Source of the DNA: Eubacterium sp.
Lineage (GTDB): Bacteria; Bacillota; Clostridia; Oscillospirales; Acutalibacteraceae
Assembly (NCBI GenBank): GCA_017445905.1
Contig: JAFSRX010000059.1
Location: forward strand, 1-40,014
DNA length: 40,014 nt
Direction of reading: 5' to 3'
This document shows, one piece after another, positions 6,276-16,956 of this stretch (the first letter of the stretch is position 1; every line of letters begins with the position of its first letter). The notes below the pieces were generated by a model, which was not told where the DNA came from, did not search any database, and saw only the letters and a program-made list of their open reading frames with translations. Position numbers and translations under genes: made by a program.

Positions 6276-7217
6276 TTATATCGCTGCTAAAATATGCAGA
6301 TTTCTGATTTCTGAATCTGCAATTTTATCATTAACGGAATATGCGTGTTTTTCAAGGTCGCCGCAGATTGCGCTTGTTAATTCCTGCTCAACAAGTTCAT
6401 CAATAACATCCGCTGCAATGCCCTCTATTGAATAGTATTTTTCCTCAGCCATTTCACCGTCATTTGAGCTTGTTAAAAGAAATTCCATTATCTCTGCATC
6501 AATCGAGAGTTTCGGCAGTTCCCTGAGTGCACGAAAGCTCCACTTATAATAGGGCTGATAGGAATTATTCAGAAGGAATATTACCTGCATTGCGCTTTTA
6601 ACAAATTCAAAAACAGCCAGCTGAGCGGCTGCGCTTTCTCCATGATCTATGCAGCGCTTATAGTTATACTGACCCGACTGCGCCATTAAAAGCAGATTGC
6701 CTGCAAGTTTTTTCAGTCTTATATCATCGGGATAGCTTTTAAGGCTTTCCCTGATTTTTGAAACCTCGCCGAAGTTATCAAAAAACATTTCTCCGTTAGT
6801 TGCCTCAGCAAGCGCCTGTTCGGGAAGACTCAGCCACTCAAATTTATCAAGCTCGCCTGTTTTGCTTCCGATTTTCTCTTCAAAAAACTCGCTTGTTCTT
6901 AAAACACCGTGACGTGCTCCGCCAACGGGACTCATAAGTGAGCGCCTGTAGCCCATAAACTCCTTCGGGAGCTTTGCATATGCTCTTTCAAGCTGAAAAG
7001 CAACTTTCCTGTCGATAATTTCCTCATCGGGAAGAAAGATACAGAAGCCCGGCTCAAAATCGTGATCTCTTGAAACCTCGTCATCAAAGCCGAAGCACTC
7101 CGACCCGCTTCCGAAAATTCCGACTGCAAGATATTTCAGAATATCGGAAAACTCGTTTTCAAGCATCGGTTTTCCGTATTCCTCATAAAACGCTTTTGAA
7201 AGCTCAATCCCTTTCAT
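6276..7217 (-). CDS. DUF4037 protein, nucleotidyltransferase-like
   Basis: Protein of 313 residues, cytosolic, with no signal peptide. It matches the DUF4037 family by the N-terminal GSGSECFGFDDEVSRDHD segment, where the GS pair and the following acidic residues resemble the GSx..DxD metal site of the nucleotidyltransferase fold. The rest is helical and resembles a substrate-binding bundle. The biochemical reaction is not known to me; nucleotidyl transfer to a small molecule or protein is only inferred. It overlaps the upstream TPR gene by 14 bp, so the two are translationally coupled and probably act together. Confidence 0.75.
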   Translation of the reverse strand: MKGIELSKAFYEEYGKPMLENEFSDILKYLAVGIFGSGSECFGFDDEVSRDHDFEPGFCIFLPDEEIIDRKVAFQLERAYAKLPKEFMGYRRSLMSPVGGARHGVLRTSEFFEEKIGSKTGELDKFEWLSLPEQALAEATNGEMFFDNFGEVSKIRESLKSYPDDIRLKKLAGNLLLMAQSGQYNYKRCIDHGESAAAQLAVFEFVKSAMQVIFLLNNSYQPYYKWSFRALRELPKLSIDAEIMEFLLTSSNDGEMAEEKYYSIEGIAADVIDELVEQELTSAICGDLEKHAYSVNDKIADSEIRNLHILAAI

Positions 7218-8046
7218 ATATTTCCTCCGCAGTTTTCTTTAAATTATTTGCAACAAGAAAATATCCGTAGTATTCAAAACTCGGCGCGCATTTTTCACAG
7301 ACGAACGCATAGTATCCGTCGCGAGGAACACTCGGTGTTTCAAGAAGCTCCTGCGCCTTATCAAGATAATCAAAAACAATGCTTTCAGCCTCTTCACTTC
7401 CGAGCATAACCTCTTTTAAATCCGCCATATTGAGATAGGTTATTGCCTGCTCAAGCTCACCGTTTTGAACATTTTCCATAACCTTTAGCGCCTTTTCATA
7501 TAGCTTGAATGCCTCATCGTATTTTTCAAGCGCAGTATAGGTCAGCGCCATATTGTTATAAAGTCCGCCGAGGAGCTCGGGTGCAGTTCTCTTGTTGCTC
7601 TCATAAACCGCCTTTGCCTTTTTAAAAAGCTCTATTGATTTTTCGTTCTCATCAAAGGCATTATATGCAGTTGCAATATTCGTATAGGTTGTTCCTGCGG
7701 AAACATTCTCTTCAAAATCAAGCTCTTTAAGAAGTCTTAAAGCCTCTTTTGCGCTTTCAAATGCGCCCTCTTTGTTGGATGTTTTGCGAAAATGACCGAC
7801 AAGCTCATTATGAATGAGAAGCTCTCCCCTCTTATCAAAGCCGAGTTTTGCCTCTTCAAGCCAGTATTTTAAATGCCTTTCAGCCCCTGCATAATCCCTG
7901 CGGCTCATATAGTCGTTCATTTTCTGAATTATTCTCTGCTGGGGAACACTCTTAACCTCGGGCGTTACTCCATACGGCTCATCACAGAGCAAACATCTCG
8001 GCTCTGCATAATCCTCAGGGGTTAAATATCCTTTATCGTCTTTCAT
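7204..8046 (-). CDS. Tetratricopeptide repeat protein paired with DUF4037
   Basis: 280 residues. After a short N-terminus with a CLLC pair come several TPR-type helical repeats (for example FRKTSNKEGAFESAKEALRLL, TYTNIATAYNAFDENEKSIELFKKAKAVYE, LYNNMALTYTALEKYDEAFKLYEKALKVME). The C-terminal part has FVCEKCAPSFEYYGYF with a CEKC pair. The two CxxC pairs could form one zinc site when the chain folds (inference). TPR arrays bind proteins or peptides, so this may be the substrate or partner adaptor for the overlapping DUF4037 protein. It lies 11 bp downstream of the large secreted glycosidase gene on the minus strand and may be partly co-transcribed with it. Confidence 0.8.
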   Translation of the reverse strand: MKDDKGYLTPEDYAEPRCLLCDEPYGVTPEVKSVPQQRIIQKMNDYMSRRDYAGAERHLKYWLEEAKLGFDKRGELLIHNELVGHFRKTSNKEGAFESAKEALRLLKELDFEENVSAGTTYTNIATAYNAFDENEKSIELFKKAKAVYESNKRTAPELLGGLYNNMALTYTALEKYDEAFKLYEKALKVMENVQNGELEQAITYLNMADLKEVMLGSEEAESIVFDYLDKAQELLETPSVPRDGYYAFVCEKCAPSFEYYGYFLVANNLKKTAEEIYERD

Positions 8047-8057
8047 GTTCTTCTCCG

Positions 8058-11000
8058 TTATTTCTTTGTTGTCACTTTTTTCGATGACCAGTCGGAATAA
8101 TACTTTTTACCGCCAACGGTTTTATAGCATCTTATTCTGACATAGTAGGTCTTTTTAGCTTTAAGTTTTTTAACAGTTTTGCTTGTTGTTTTTGATGATT
8201 TTACAACAACAGTTTTCTTGTTTTTTGTGAATTTGCTGTTCGTTGCATACTGAATTTCATATCCCGAACAGCTTGCCTTTTTCCAGGTTGCTTTAAATCC
8301 TTTTGAAAGCGGTGTAACCTTCTTGAGCGAAACCTTTTTCGGATTAATTCTGAACGAAAGAGTTTTAGTTCCTTTATAAAGGTCTTTAAAAGTTACCTTA
8401 ACCTTTGCAGTTCCTACTTTTTTGTTTTCTGAATACTTAACAGTATAGAATCTGCTTTGTATTGTTTTGCCCTTTGAATCCTTAACTGTTACAACTGGCT
8501 TTTTCTCCTTGCCGTCATAGGTATATGATGTATTTAAAAGAGTTACAGTATTGATTTTATAAATTGTTTCTTTAACATTTTTTCTGTAACCGCATTCAAT
8601 GCAAACCTTTTCACTTTCAATTTTTCCGTTTGAAGTTAAGGTTGCAGGAGTACAGTTCGGCGGTCCTGTCTGGAAATCGTGGTTTACACTTGCCCTTCCG
8701 GGAATATATTGAGCTTTTTCACCGTTATAGCTCAACTTTGTAACGGTTACTGTATCAATTTCCGGAGCGGTTGAATTAACAAGATTGCTGAACTGATAGG
8801 AATTATCATTATAAATCTTTATAGTGTTTTCTCCCTCTTTAAGTTCAAGCTGAACATCAAGGGTTTTAAACGCATCCCAGCTAAGTGTGTTTTTGAAATA
8901 TACTGTTTCAGCCTCGCCGCCGTTAACAATAATCTGAGCATATCTTTCAACAAGATCGATATTATAGGGATGAATATAGGTTGAGCCGTCTGCTTTTTCC
9001 ATTATCGGAGCAGGCTCGTTGTTTGAATAGCGGATTGCAAAATTATATGTTCCCTCGCTCGGTGCCTTAACAGTGAAGGTTGAATAGTTTTTATCAGCGC
9101 TTTCGTTGTTAACAGGCTTCTGACCAATGCCGAGCTCACTGATAACATAACCGCTGTTTGCATATGAGTTCTTTTTCAGAGTCGGATTAGTTCCGTGAAT
9201 AGTTATCTCAGAAGCCTTAACAGTTGTTGAAGCATTTTTAGTTTTTTCTTCTTCATAAGTGAAAGTGAGCTTAGTTGCATTGCCAAAAACAACTAATGTG
9301 TTTGCGCCCTTTGCAAGATAGAACGTTTTTTCTGAAGGAACATCATAAACGCTGCACTCAGAGAAAGACTTTGCATCCTTTGCATAGTCAACACACTGCT
9401 TTTTGAGTTCAAACTCACCGTCAGCGCTGACAGTATAATAACCCGGCTCAGGAGCTACTGCAGTAACTCTGTATGTTTCTCCGTCTTTAAAATTGCTCAT
9501 TTCGTCAAGACAGATTTCAAAATTATTTTCGTCTTCTCTTTCTTTTTGGAGAGTTAGTTTATCAAGCGCCGCAACAAGCTGTAAATTGCCTTTGCTGCCC
9601 TCGTTACCATTTATATGTTTATATGTTATTATATGCTGACCCTTGGTTAAATAAAGTTTTGTGTCGCAATGGTTTTTATATGCCCATGTGACTGTTGATT
9701 CAAGAACAATATTTGAAAGCTTTTTGCCATCAAGCTCCATACCGTAAGGAAGCGATTTTCCTATTCCCCTGTTCTGTCCGTTTTCCTGGGGCACAAGAGT
9801 TTTCGGATTTACAAAAGGCGCCTGAAGTGAATAGAAAATTGAAGCGTTATAATATCCTGTTTCGGGAACATCAACAGTGAAACAAACGCCGTCGCCGTTA
9901 TTGTTTATGTTTCCAACATTCATTCTTCCGCTTGTTGCAAAATCAGTCCATCCGCCCTTTGGATATGCCTGCGCCGAGCCGAGAAGCTGAGCGTTTTCAG
10001 CCTCATAGTTGAGATATGGGTATTCAAGGTTTTCGGCATCGGATATTTCTGCGCCATCCTCAGGCTTTGTTAAAACAGCAAAATATGCTTCCATTTCATC
10101 CGTATTATTAATACGGATTTTCAGTGAATTATCCTCTGCTTTGATATTGCCTTCAAATACAAGTTCGGGTTTATAATTTGCGCCAAGCTGTCCTGAAAAG
10201 CTTACTCCGTAGAGCTTTACATGGGTTAAATCGCTGCTGTTTGCTAAATCTGTTTTATCAAAATTATCAAGATATACTGTTTCTTTTCCGTTTTCGTTTT
10301 CATTTCCGCCGAAAAGAACATATCCCATATTTATATCTTCATCATACGATGTTAAGCCATAGAATTTTGTATCTTCAAAATTCGGTGAAACAAGAGGACA
10401 CTGCTTGCCCGTCATCTGAGCATACCAGTGGTAAACCCACCAGGTTGAAGCGGGTGAATTCTGGTCGGCTGCCATTTCGTTTAGTGTGTTTGCCATTGCC
10501 CAATATGCCATGCATCCCGACATATCCTTATCCTCAAACATTGCAAGCCATTTAACAAGTCCGCCAACGGAGCCGATATCATAATGCCTTGCGTATTCAT
10601 TTACAAGAAGCTCGGGTTTTTCGGTATAATACTTATCAACCATTTCCTGGATTTCATCATAATGCTTAAAATAATCAGTTAATGAAATATCTCCTAGCTC
10701 GTGCCAGGTTATAAGCTCCGGAAGGCAGTCGTTATCATAACAGAATTTAAGGAAGGAATCATAGCTTTCCTTTGTATATCCTGCAAAATTCGGTCCTGAA
10801 CAGCGTGCATCGGGGTCTATTGCGTGAACTGCTTCATATATTTTCTTCCAGGCATTTTTAAGTCCGTCAAGATTATTCCAATACCAAATCTGATCAGGCT
10901 CGTTGAAAAGAACATAGCTATAATGCTTTCCGTTTCCATTTAGCTTATAATAGTTTCCGTCGCTGCCTTTAAATGCACCTTCATCACTCTTATCCGCCTT

Positions 11001-12086
11001 GTCGCAAATCATCTTATAGAGTATTCCCTCAACAGTTTTCTGATAAGCATCAAGGTCGATTGACCCGTCTTTATACGGTGCGTCATACGGCCATTCAAGA
11101 TAATTGTCCTGAAGATAAATCTGCATATCCCTGACGCCTGAGGCAAGAAGCGCAGATCCTGTTCTTATTGCGTCGCCCGTCGGGTGCTGTTTTCCTGCGT
11201 AAGCCTTCTGCACCATAGTATCGGGCTTGAGTCCATACAGCAAATCTATTGACGGAACATTGATTTCCGCCGCACCGTAAAGAAAGCCCGTTGAGCCTTT
11301 AAAAAGAGTTTCTCTTTTAGACATATCAAAATGGAGCTCCGGCTCTTTAACAGCCTTCAGATATAATTTTCCGTTTTTGTTTTCAAGACAGAAGTTATCA
11401 TTAGTAACCTTTATATTTGAAACATCCGAGTCCGATGAAACAGTTCCTATCTGTTTTGCAATCGGTTTGTCAAAAGTCATTTCAAAGCTGTCTGAAAATC
11501 CGTTTTTGAAATTAATACTGCAGAAATTACTCGACACTCTAACCTTTGAAAATGAGGTTGTTCCGCTGATATCAACGCTTGCAGTATCAAGAATTTGCAA
11601 ATCATAGGAAGAATTATTTGTAAACTCAGTATCCTTGAGAGTGAGTTTGGTTGAATTGGCAGCTGCAATAGCGCTAAAGCGGTTTGTTGTTATATCAAAA
11701 TTCCTTACCGTACAGCCCGAAAAAGTCATATTGCCCGCACCGAGCCATATTCCGACATCTTCCTTCCTCTGACCAGTTATAACAACATCGCTAAAAGAGG
11801 AAACAGCCCAATCATTCTGGAAAAACATTGAATCAGCGCCGCTGCCGCTGCATTTCATTTCCTTGCCGTTACCTTTTATACTGAGATTTTTAGTTATTCC
11901 CTCTTTATAAATCATAAACGGGATTGATGAAGCGGCGCTGAGTTCATAATCTCCGCCGTTTTGGAAAGCAGCAGAAAGCTCAGTTCCTCGTGAAATTACT
12001 TTTGTTGCAGCACTTGCGCTGAAAGCAAAAGTTAAACTTGAAAATGTTAAAACCAACGCAAGTATTATGGATGTTATTTTTTTCAT
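8058..12086 (-). CDS. Secreted multidomain glycoside hydrolase (clan GH-A, GH39-like) with CBMs
   Basis: 1342 residues. A signal peptide (1 to about 27, ending SASA-A) is followed by a right-handed beta-helix-like part (about 30-240, runs such as NMTFSGCTVRNFDITTNR). A TIM-barrel glycosidase then spans about 250-640: YVLFNEPDQ places the likely acid/base at Glu396 and LLVNEYARH the likely nucleophile at Glu497, about 100 residues apart as in clan GH-A. Two CBM6/CBM35-like domains follow (about 685-850, starting NYEAENAQ, and about 955-1120). A C-terminal tail (about 1160-1342) has a CIECG knuckle, an Ig-like repeat and a fibronectin-III-like domain. The start has CGGAGGAATT. It probably degrades plant or host glycans outside the cell; the family number and substrate are uncertain. 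Confidence 0.8.
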   Translation of the reverse strand: MKKITSIILALVLTFSSLTFAFSASAATKVISRGTELSAAFQNGGDYELSAASSIPFMIYKEGITKNLSIKGNGKEMKCSGSGADSMFFQNDWAVSSFSDVVITGQRKEDVGIWLGAGNMTFSGCTVRNFDITTNRFSAIAAANSTKLTLKDTEFTNNSSYDLQILDTASVDISGTTSFSKVRVSSNFCSINFKNGFSDSFEMTFDKPIAKQIGTVSSDSDVSNIKVTNDNFCLENKNGKLYLKAVKEPELHFDMSKRETLFKGSTGFLYGAAEINVPSIDLLYGLKPDTMVQKAYAGKQHPTGDAIRTGSALLASGVRDMQIYLQDNYLEWPYDAPYKDGSIDLDAYQKTVEGILYKMICDKADKSDEGAFKGSDGNYYKLNGNGKHYSYVLFNEPDQIWYWNNLDGLKNAWKKIYEAVHAIDPDARCSGPNFAGYTKESYDSFLKFCYDNDCLPELITWHELGDISLTDYFKHYDEIQEMVDKYYTEKPELLVNEYARHYDIGSVGGLVKWLAMFEDKDMSGCMAYWAMANTLNEMAADQNSPASTWWVYHWYAQMTGKQCPLVSPNFEDTKFYGLTSYDEDINMGYVLFGGNENENGKETVYLDNFDKTDLANSSDLTHVKLYGVSFSGQLGANYKPELVFEGNIKAEDNSLKIRINNTDEMEAYFAVLTKPEDGAEISDAENLEYPYLNYEAENAQLLGSAQAYPKGGWTDFATSGRMNVGNINNNGDGVCFTVDVPETGYYNASIFYSLQAPFVNPKTLVPQENGQNRGIGKSLPYGMELDGKKLSNIVLESTVTWAYKNHCDTKLYLTKGQHIITYKHINGNEGSKGNLQLVAALDKLTLQKEREDENNFEICLDEMSNFKDGETYRVTAVAPEPGYYTVSADGEFELKKQCVDYAKDAKSFSECSVYDVPSEKTFYLAKGANTLVVFGNATKLTFTYEEEKTKNASTTVKASEITIHGTNPTLKKNSYANSGYVISELGIGQKPVNNESADKNYSTFTVKAPSEGTYNFAIRYSNNEPAPIMEKADGSTYIHPYNIDLVERYAQIIVNGGEAETVYFKNTLSWDAFKTLDVQLELKEGENTIKIYNDNSYQFSNLVNSTAPEIDTVTVTKLSYNGEKAQYIPGRASVNHDFQTGPPNCTPATLTSNGKIESEKVCIECGYRKNVKETIYKINTVTLLNTSYTYDGKEKKPVVTVKDSKGKTIQSRFYTVKYSENKKVGTAKVKVTFKDLYKGTKTLSFRINPKKVSLKKVTPLSKGFKATWKKASCSGYEIQYATNSKFTKNKKTVVVKSSKTTSKTVKKLKAKKTYYVRIRCYKTVGGKKYYSDWSSKKVTTKK

Positions 12087-12116
12087 AAATAATTCCTCCG
12101 ATATTTTCTTAAATTA

Positions 12117-12144
12117 ATTATAGCAAAAGAAAGCAAAAAAGCAA
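12117..12144 (-). promoter_or_regulatory. Promoter of the secreted glycosidase gene
   Basis: On the minus strand TTGCTT, a 16-bp spacer and TATAAT, about 30 bp before the start codon. Confidence 0.6.
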
Positions 12145-12175
12145 AACATATTTTATATATTTATGTATATAATTA

Positions 12176-12204
12176 TTGAAATAAAAAATTTATTGTGCTA
12201 TATT
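12176..12204 (+). promoter_or_regulatory. Promoter of the V-type ATPase operon
   Basis: TTGAAA, a 17-bp spacer and TATATT. It is followed by AGAAGGTGA at 12221 and the first ATG at 12235. Confidence 0.7.
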
Positions 12205-12234
12205 TAAAAGGATAAAATATAAGAAGGTGAAAAT

Positions 12235-12546
12235 ATGGTATCCGAAATGCTCAGTTCCGTTTTGAAGAAGGAAGAGGAAACCTCTCAAAAGGAAAAACTC
12301 TCAAAAACTGAGGCGGATAAGATTATCAGCGACGCTAAAGAAAAAGCAAACGAAATAATCGAAAACGCCAGGGCAAAAGCATCAGAATCATATGAAAAAG
12401 CTGTTCAAAGCGCAAAAAGCGATGCCAACAGGTTAACCGAATCTGCCGAAAAGGAAGCCGCAAGCCTCTCATCTGAATTAAAAGAGAAGAGCGCTTCACG
12501 TCAGAATCAGGCAACAAACAAGGTTAAAGAAATAATACTAAAATAA
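12235..12546 (+). CDS. ntpF: V-type ATPase subunit H/G (peripheral stalk coiled coil)
   Basis: 103 residues, almost entirely a charged coiled coil rich in Glu, Lys, Ala and Ser (ADKIISDAKEKANEIIENAR...). This matches the small peripheral-stalk subunit that pairs with subunit E. It is the first gene of an operon in the order of Enterococcus hirae ntpFIKECGABD. The start has AGAAGGTGA at suitable spacing. Sequence alone is low complexity, so the call depends largely on position before subunit I. Confidence 0.82.
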   Translation: MVSEMLSSVLKKEEETSQKEKLSKTEADKIISDAKEKANEIIENARAKASESYEKAVQSAKSDANRLTESAEKEAASLSSELKEKSASRQNQATNKVKEIILK

Positions 12547-12596
12547 ACAACAATCCACACTTGGAAACGAGGTGAGGAATTACGGCAAAAGTTAAT

Positions 12597-15048
<2,452 letters not shown>

Positions 15049-15060
15049 TGGTGATGCTAT

Positions 15061-15645
15061 ATGTCAGGTCTTGAAAAAATTATTTCACAAATTGAATATG
15101 AATCAGATGACCGTTGTCGCAGCATTATCGAAGAAGCAAATAAAAAAGCGCAGAGCATAATTGAAGAGGCAGAAAAAAACGCTTCAGAAATCCTTTTAGA
15201 AAACGAAATCAAAACTGCAAAAAAGATTGAAAGCATGGAGCAGATTGCTCAGTCCTCATCGGAATTTGCAAAAAGCAAAATTCTTCTTACATCAAAGCTT
15301 GAAATCATTGATGAAATGCTGAAAAAATCGCTTGATGAAATCAAAAATCTTCCCGATGAAGAATACTTTGAAATCATCAAAGCTCTTATAATCGGCAATT
15401 CAAGAAGCGGAGAAGGAGCTCTTTGCCTTTCTGAAAAAGATAAAAAACGACTCCCAAAAGGCTTTATTGAGGATATCAACAAAGAGCTGGACGGCAAGAA
15501 AATCACTCTTGGCGAAACAATCAATATTGACGGCGGTTTTGTTCTTGTTTATGAGGATATTGATATCAACTGCTCATTTGATGCAATCGCCTCATCAAAG
15601 CTCGATGAACTCAGAGATGCGCTCAACACAGTTTTGTTTGACTGA
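15061..15645 (+). CDS. ntpE: V-type ATPase subunit E (peripheral stalk)
   Basis: 194 residues. The first 80 or so form a charged helix typical of the stalk (IIEEANKKAQSIIEEAEKNAS). The C-terminal half is a globular domain that grips the head (GGFVLVYEDIDINCSFDAI is the family's conserved C-terminal phrase). It pairs with the small H/G subunit at the head of the operon. It starts 12 bp after ntpK, with GGTGAT upstream. Confidence 0.93.
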   Translation: MSGLEKIISQIEYESDDRCRSIIEEANKKAQSIIEEAEKNASEILLENEIKTAKKIESMEQIAQSSSEFAKSKILLTSKLEIIDEMLKKSLDEIKNLPDEEYFEIIKALIIGNSRSGEGALCLSEKDKKRLPKGFIEDINKELDGKKITLGETINIDGGFVLVYEDIDINCSFDAIASSKLDELRDALNTVLFD

Positions 15646-15659
15646 GGGAGGCAATTAAA

Positions 15660-16628
15660 TTGAAAGACAATAATTATCTTTTTGCCGTTGCCTCTGTTCG
15701 TGCAAAGGAAAACTCTCTGCTCTCACAAAGTGATTTAGAACAGCTTATTAATGCCCAAAGCTATAAAAGAGCATCTGCCCTTCTCGCTGAAAAAGGCTAT
15801 GATATCAACGAAAAAAGCGATTATTCAGCAGTTCTTGACGAAGAGCTTAAAGAGGTCTGGAACAGCATTCACGAAGCGGCGGATAAGGCGGATGCGCTAA
15901 ATGCTTTTATTGTTAAAAACGATTTTCAGAATCTCAAAGCAATTTTAAAAGCAGAGGTTATGAATTACGATGCAAAAAGCTATCTTGTTCAGCCGAGCGT
16001 TATCAATCCCGATAAGCTCTTTGAAGCGGTAAGCAAGCGGGATTTTTCATCTCTTCCCGATTTTATCGGCGAAACTGCAAAAGAGGCGCTTGAGCAGATA
16101 ACAAAAACAGGAAACGCTCAGCTTTGCGATGCTCTTATAGACAGAAAAACGCTTGAAACAATACTCGCTTTTTCAAAAAACAGTGGCGACGAGCTTTTAA
16201 CTGAATATGCAAATTCATACTGCCTTGCTGCCGATATCAAAACAGCATACAGAGCTATAAAAACGAAAAAAAGCTCCGTTTTTCTGAACACAGCTATTGC
16301 AGAAAATGATTTGATAAATAAAGAGAGCTTTATTGAAGCGGCTTTATCAGGCGAGGAGGAATTTTTCGAATATCTTTCTAGTGCTGGTTTTTCGGACTAC
16401 AAAGACGCACTATCAGAAAGCTCCTCTGCATTTGAAAAATACTGCGATGATAAACTTCTGACTCTGATAAAAAAAGCAAAAATGACCGCTTTCGGACTCA
16501 GCCCGCTTGCTGCATATTTTGTTGCAAAGGAAACTGAAATCAAATGTCTGAGAATAATCCTTTCTGCAAAGCAGAGTCATATTTCAAGCGATATCATCAG
16601 GGAAAGGATGCGTGAAGTTTATGTATAA
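15660..16628 (+). CDS. ntpC: V-type ATPase subunit C (subunit d, rotor adaptor)
   Basis: 322 residues, soluble and helical. It links the central stalk to the membrane ring. The N-terminal YLFAVASVRAKENSLLSQSDLEQLI matches the family. The start codon is TTG at 15660, decided by GGGAGG at 15645-15651 and by the family N-terminus; no ATG fits nearby. The 3' end overlaps the subunit F gene. Confidence 0.92.
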   Translation: MKDNNYLFAVASVRAKENSLLSQSDLEQLINAQSYKRASALLAEKGYDINEKSDYSAVLDEELKEVWNSIHEAADKADALNAFIVKNDFQNLKAILKAEVMNYDAKSYLVQPSVINPDKLFEAVSKRDFSSLPDFIGETAKEALEQITKTGNAQLCDALIDRKTLETILAFSKNSGDELLTEYANSYCLAADIKTAYRAIKTKKSSVFLNTAIAENDLINKESFIEAALSGEEEFFEYLSSAGFSDYKDALSESSSAFEKYCDDKLLTLIKKAKMTAFGLSPLAAYFVAKETEIKCLRIILSAKQSHISSDIIRERMREVYV

Positions 16629-16932
16629 AATTGCGGCAATGGGCGATAAAAACAGCATTTACGGCTTCGCATCGCTCGGAATTGCTATTTTCCCTGTTGA
16701 TGAAAGCACTCAGGCAATAAAAACACTTAGAAATCTTGCCCAAACAGGCTACGGTGTTATTTTTATAACAGAAAACATCGCTTCTCAGATTAAAAATGAG
16801 ATAAGCAGATATAATGATGAGCCAACCCCTGCTATTATTCCAATTCCTGGTGTTTTCGGAAATACCGGAATGGGAATGGAACAGGTAAGCTCCTTTGTTG
16901 AAAGAGCAGTCGGCTCAGACATAGTTAACTAA
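16612..16932 (+). CDS. ntpG: V-type ATPase subunit F (central stalk)
   Basis: 106 residues from GTG 16612, or 103 from ATG 16621, which gives the more typical MYKIAAMGDKNSIYGFASLGI beginning. AAAGG at 16604 fits the GTG spacing slightly better, so the start is undecided by three codons. The small alpha/beta protein ends with a helix (VERAVGSDIV) and sits on the rotor axle with subunit D. It overlaps the subunit C gene. In the E. hirae naming this subunit is NtpG. Confidence 0.92.
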   Translation: MKFMYKIAAMGDKNSIYGFASLGIAIFPVDESTQAIKTLRNLAQTGYGVIFITENIASQIKNEISRYNDEPTPAIIPIPGVFGNTGMGMEQVSSFVERAVGSDIVN

Positions 16933-16956
16933 CTATATAATACGGGTGGTACACAT

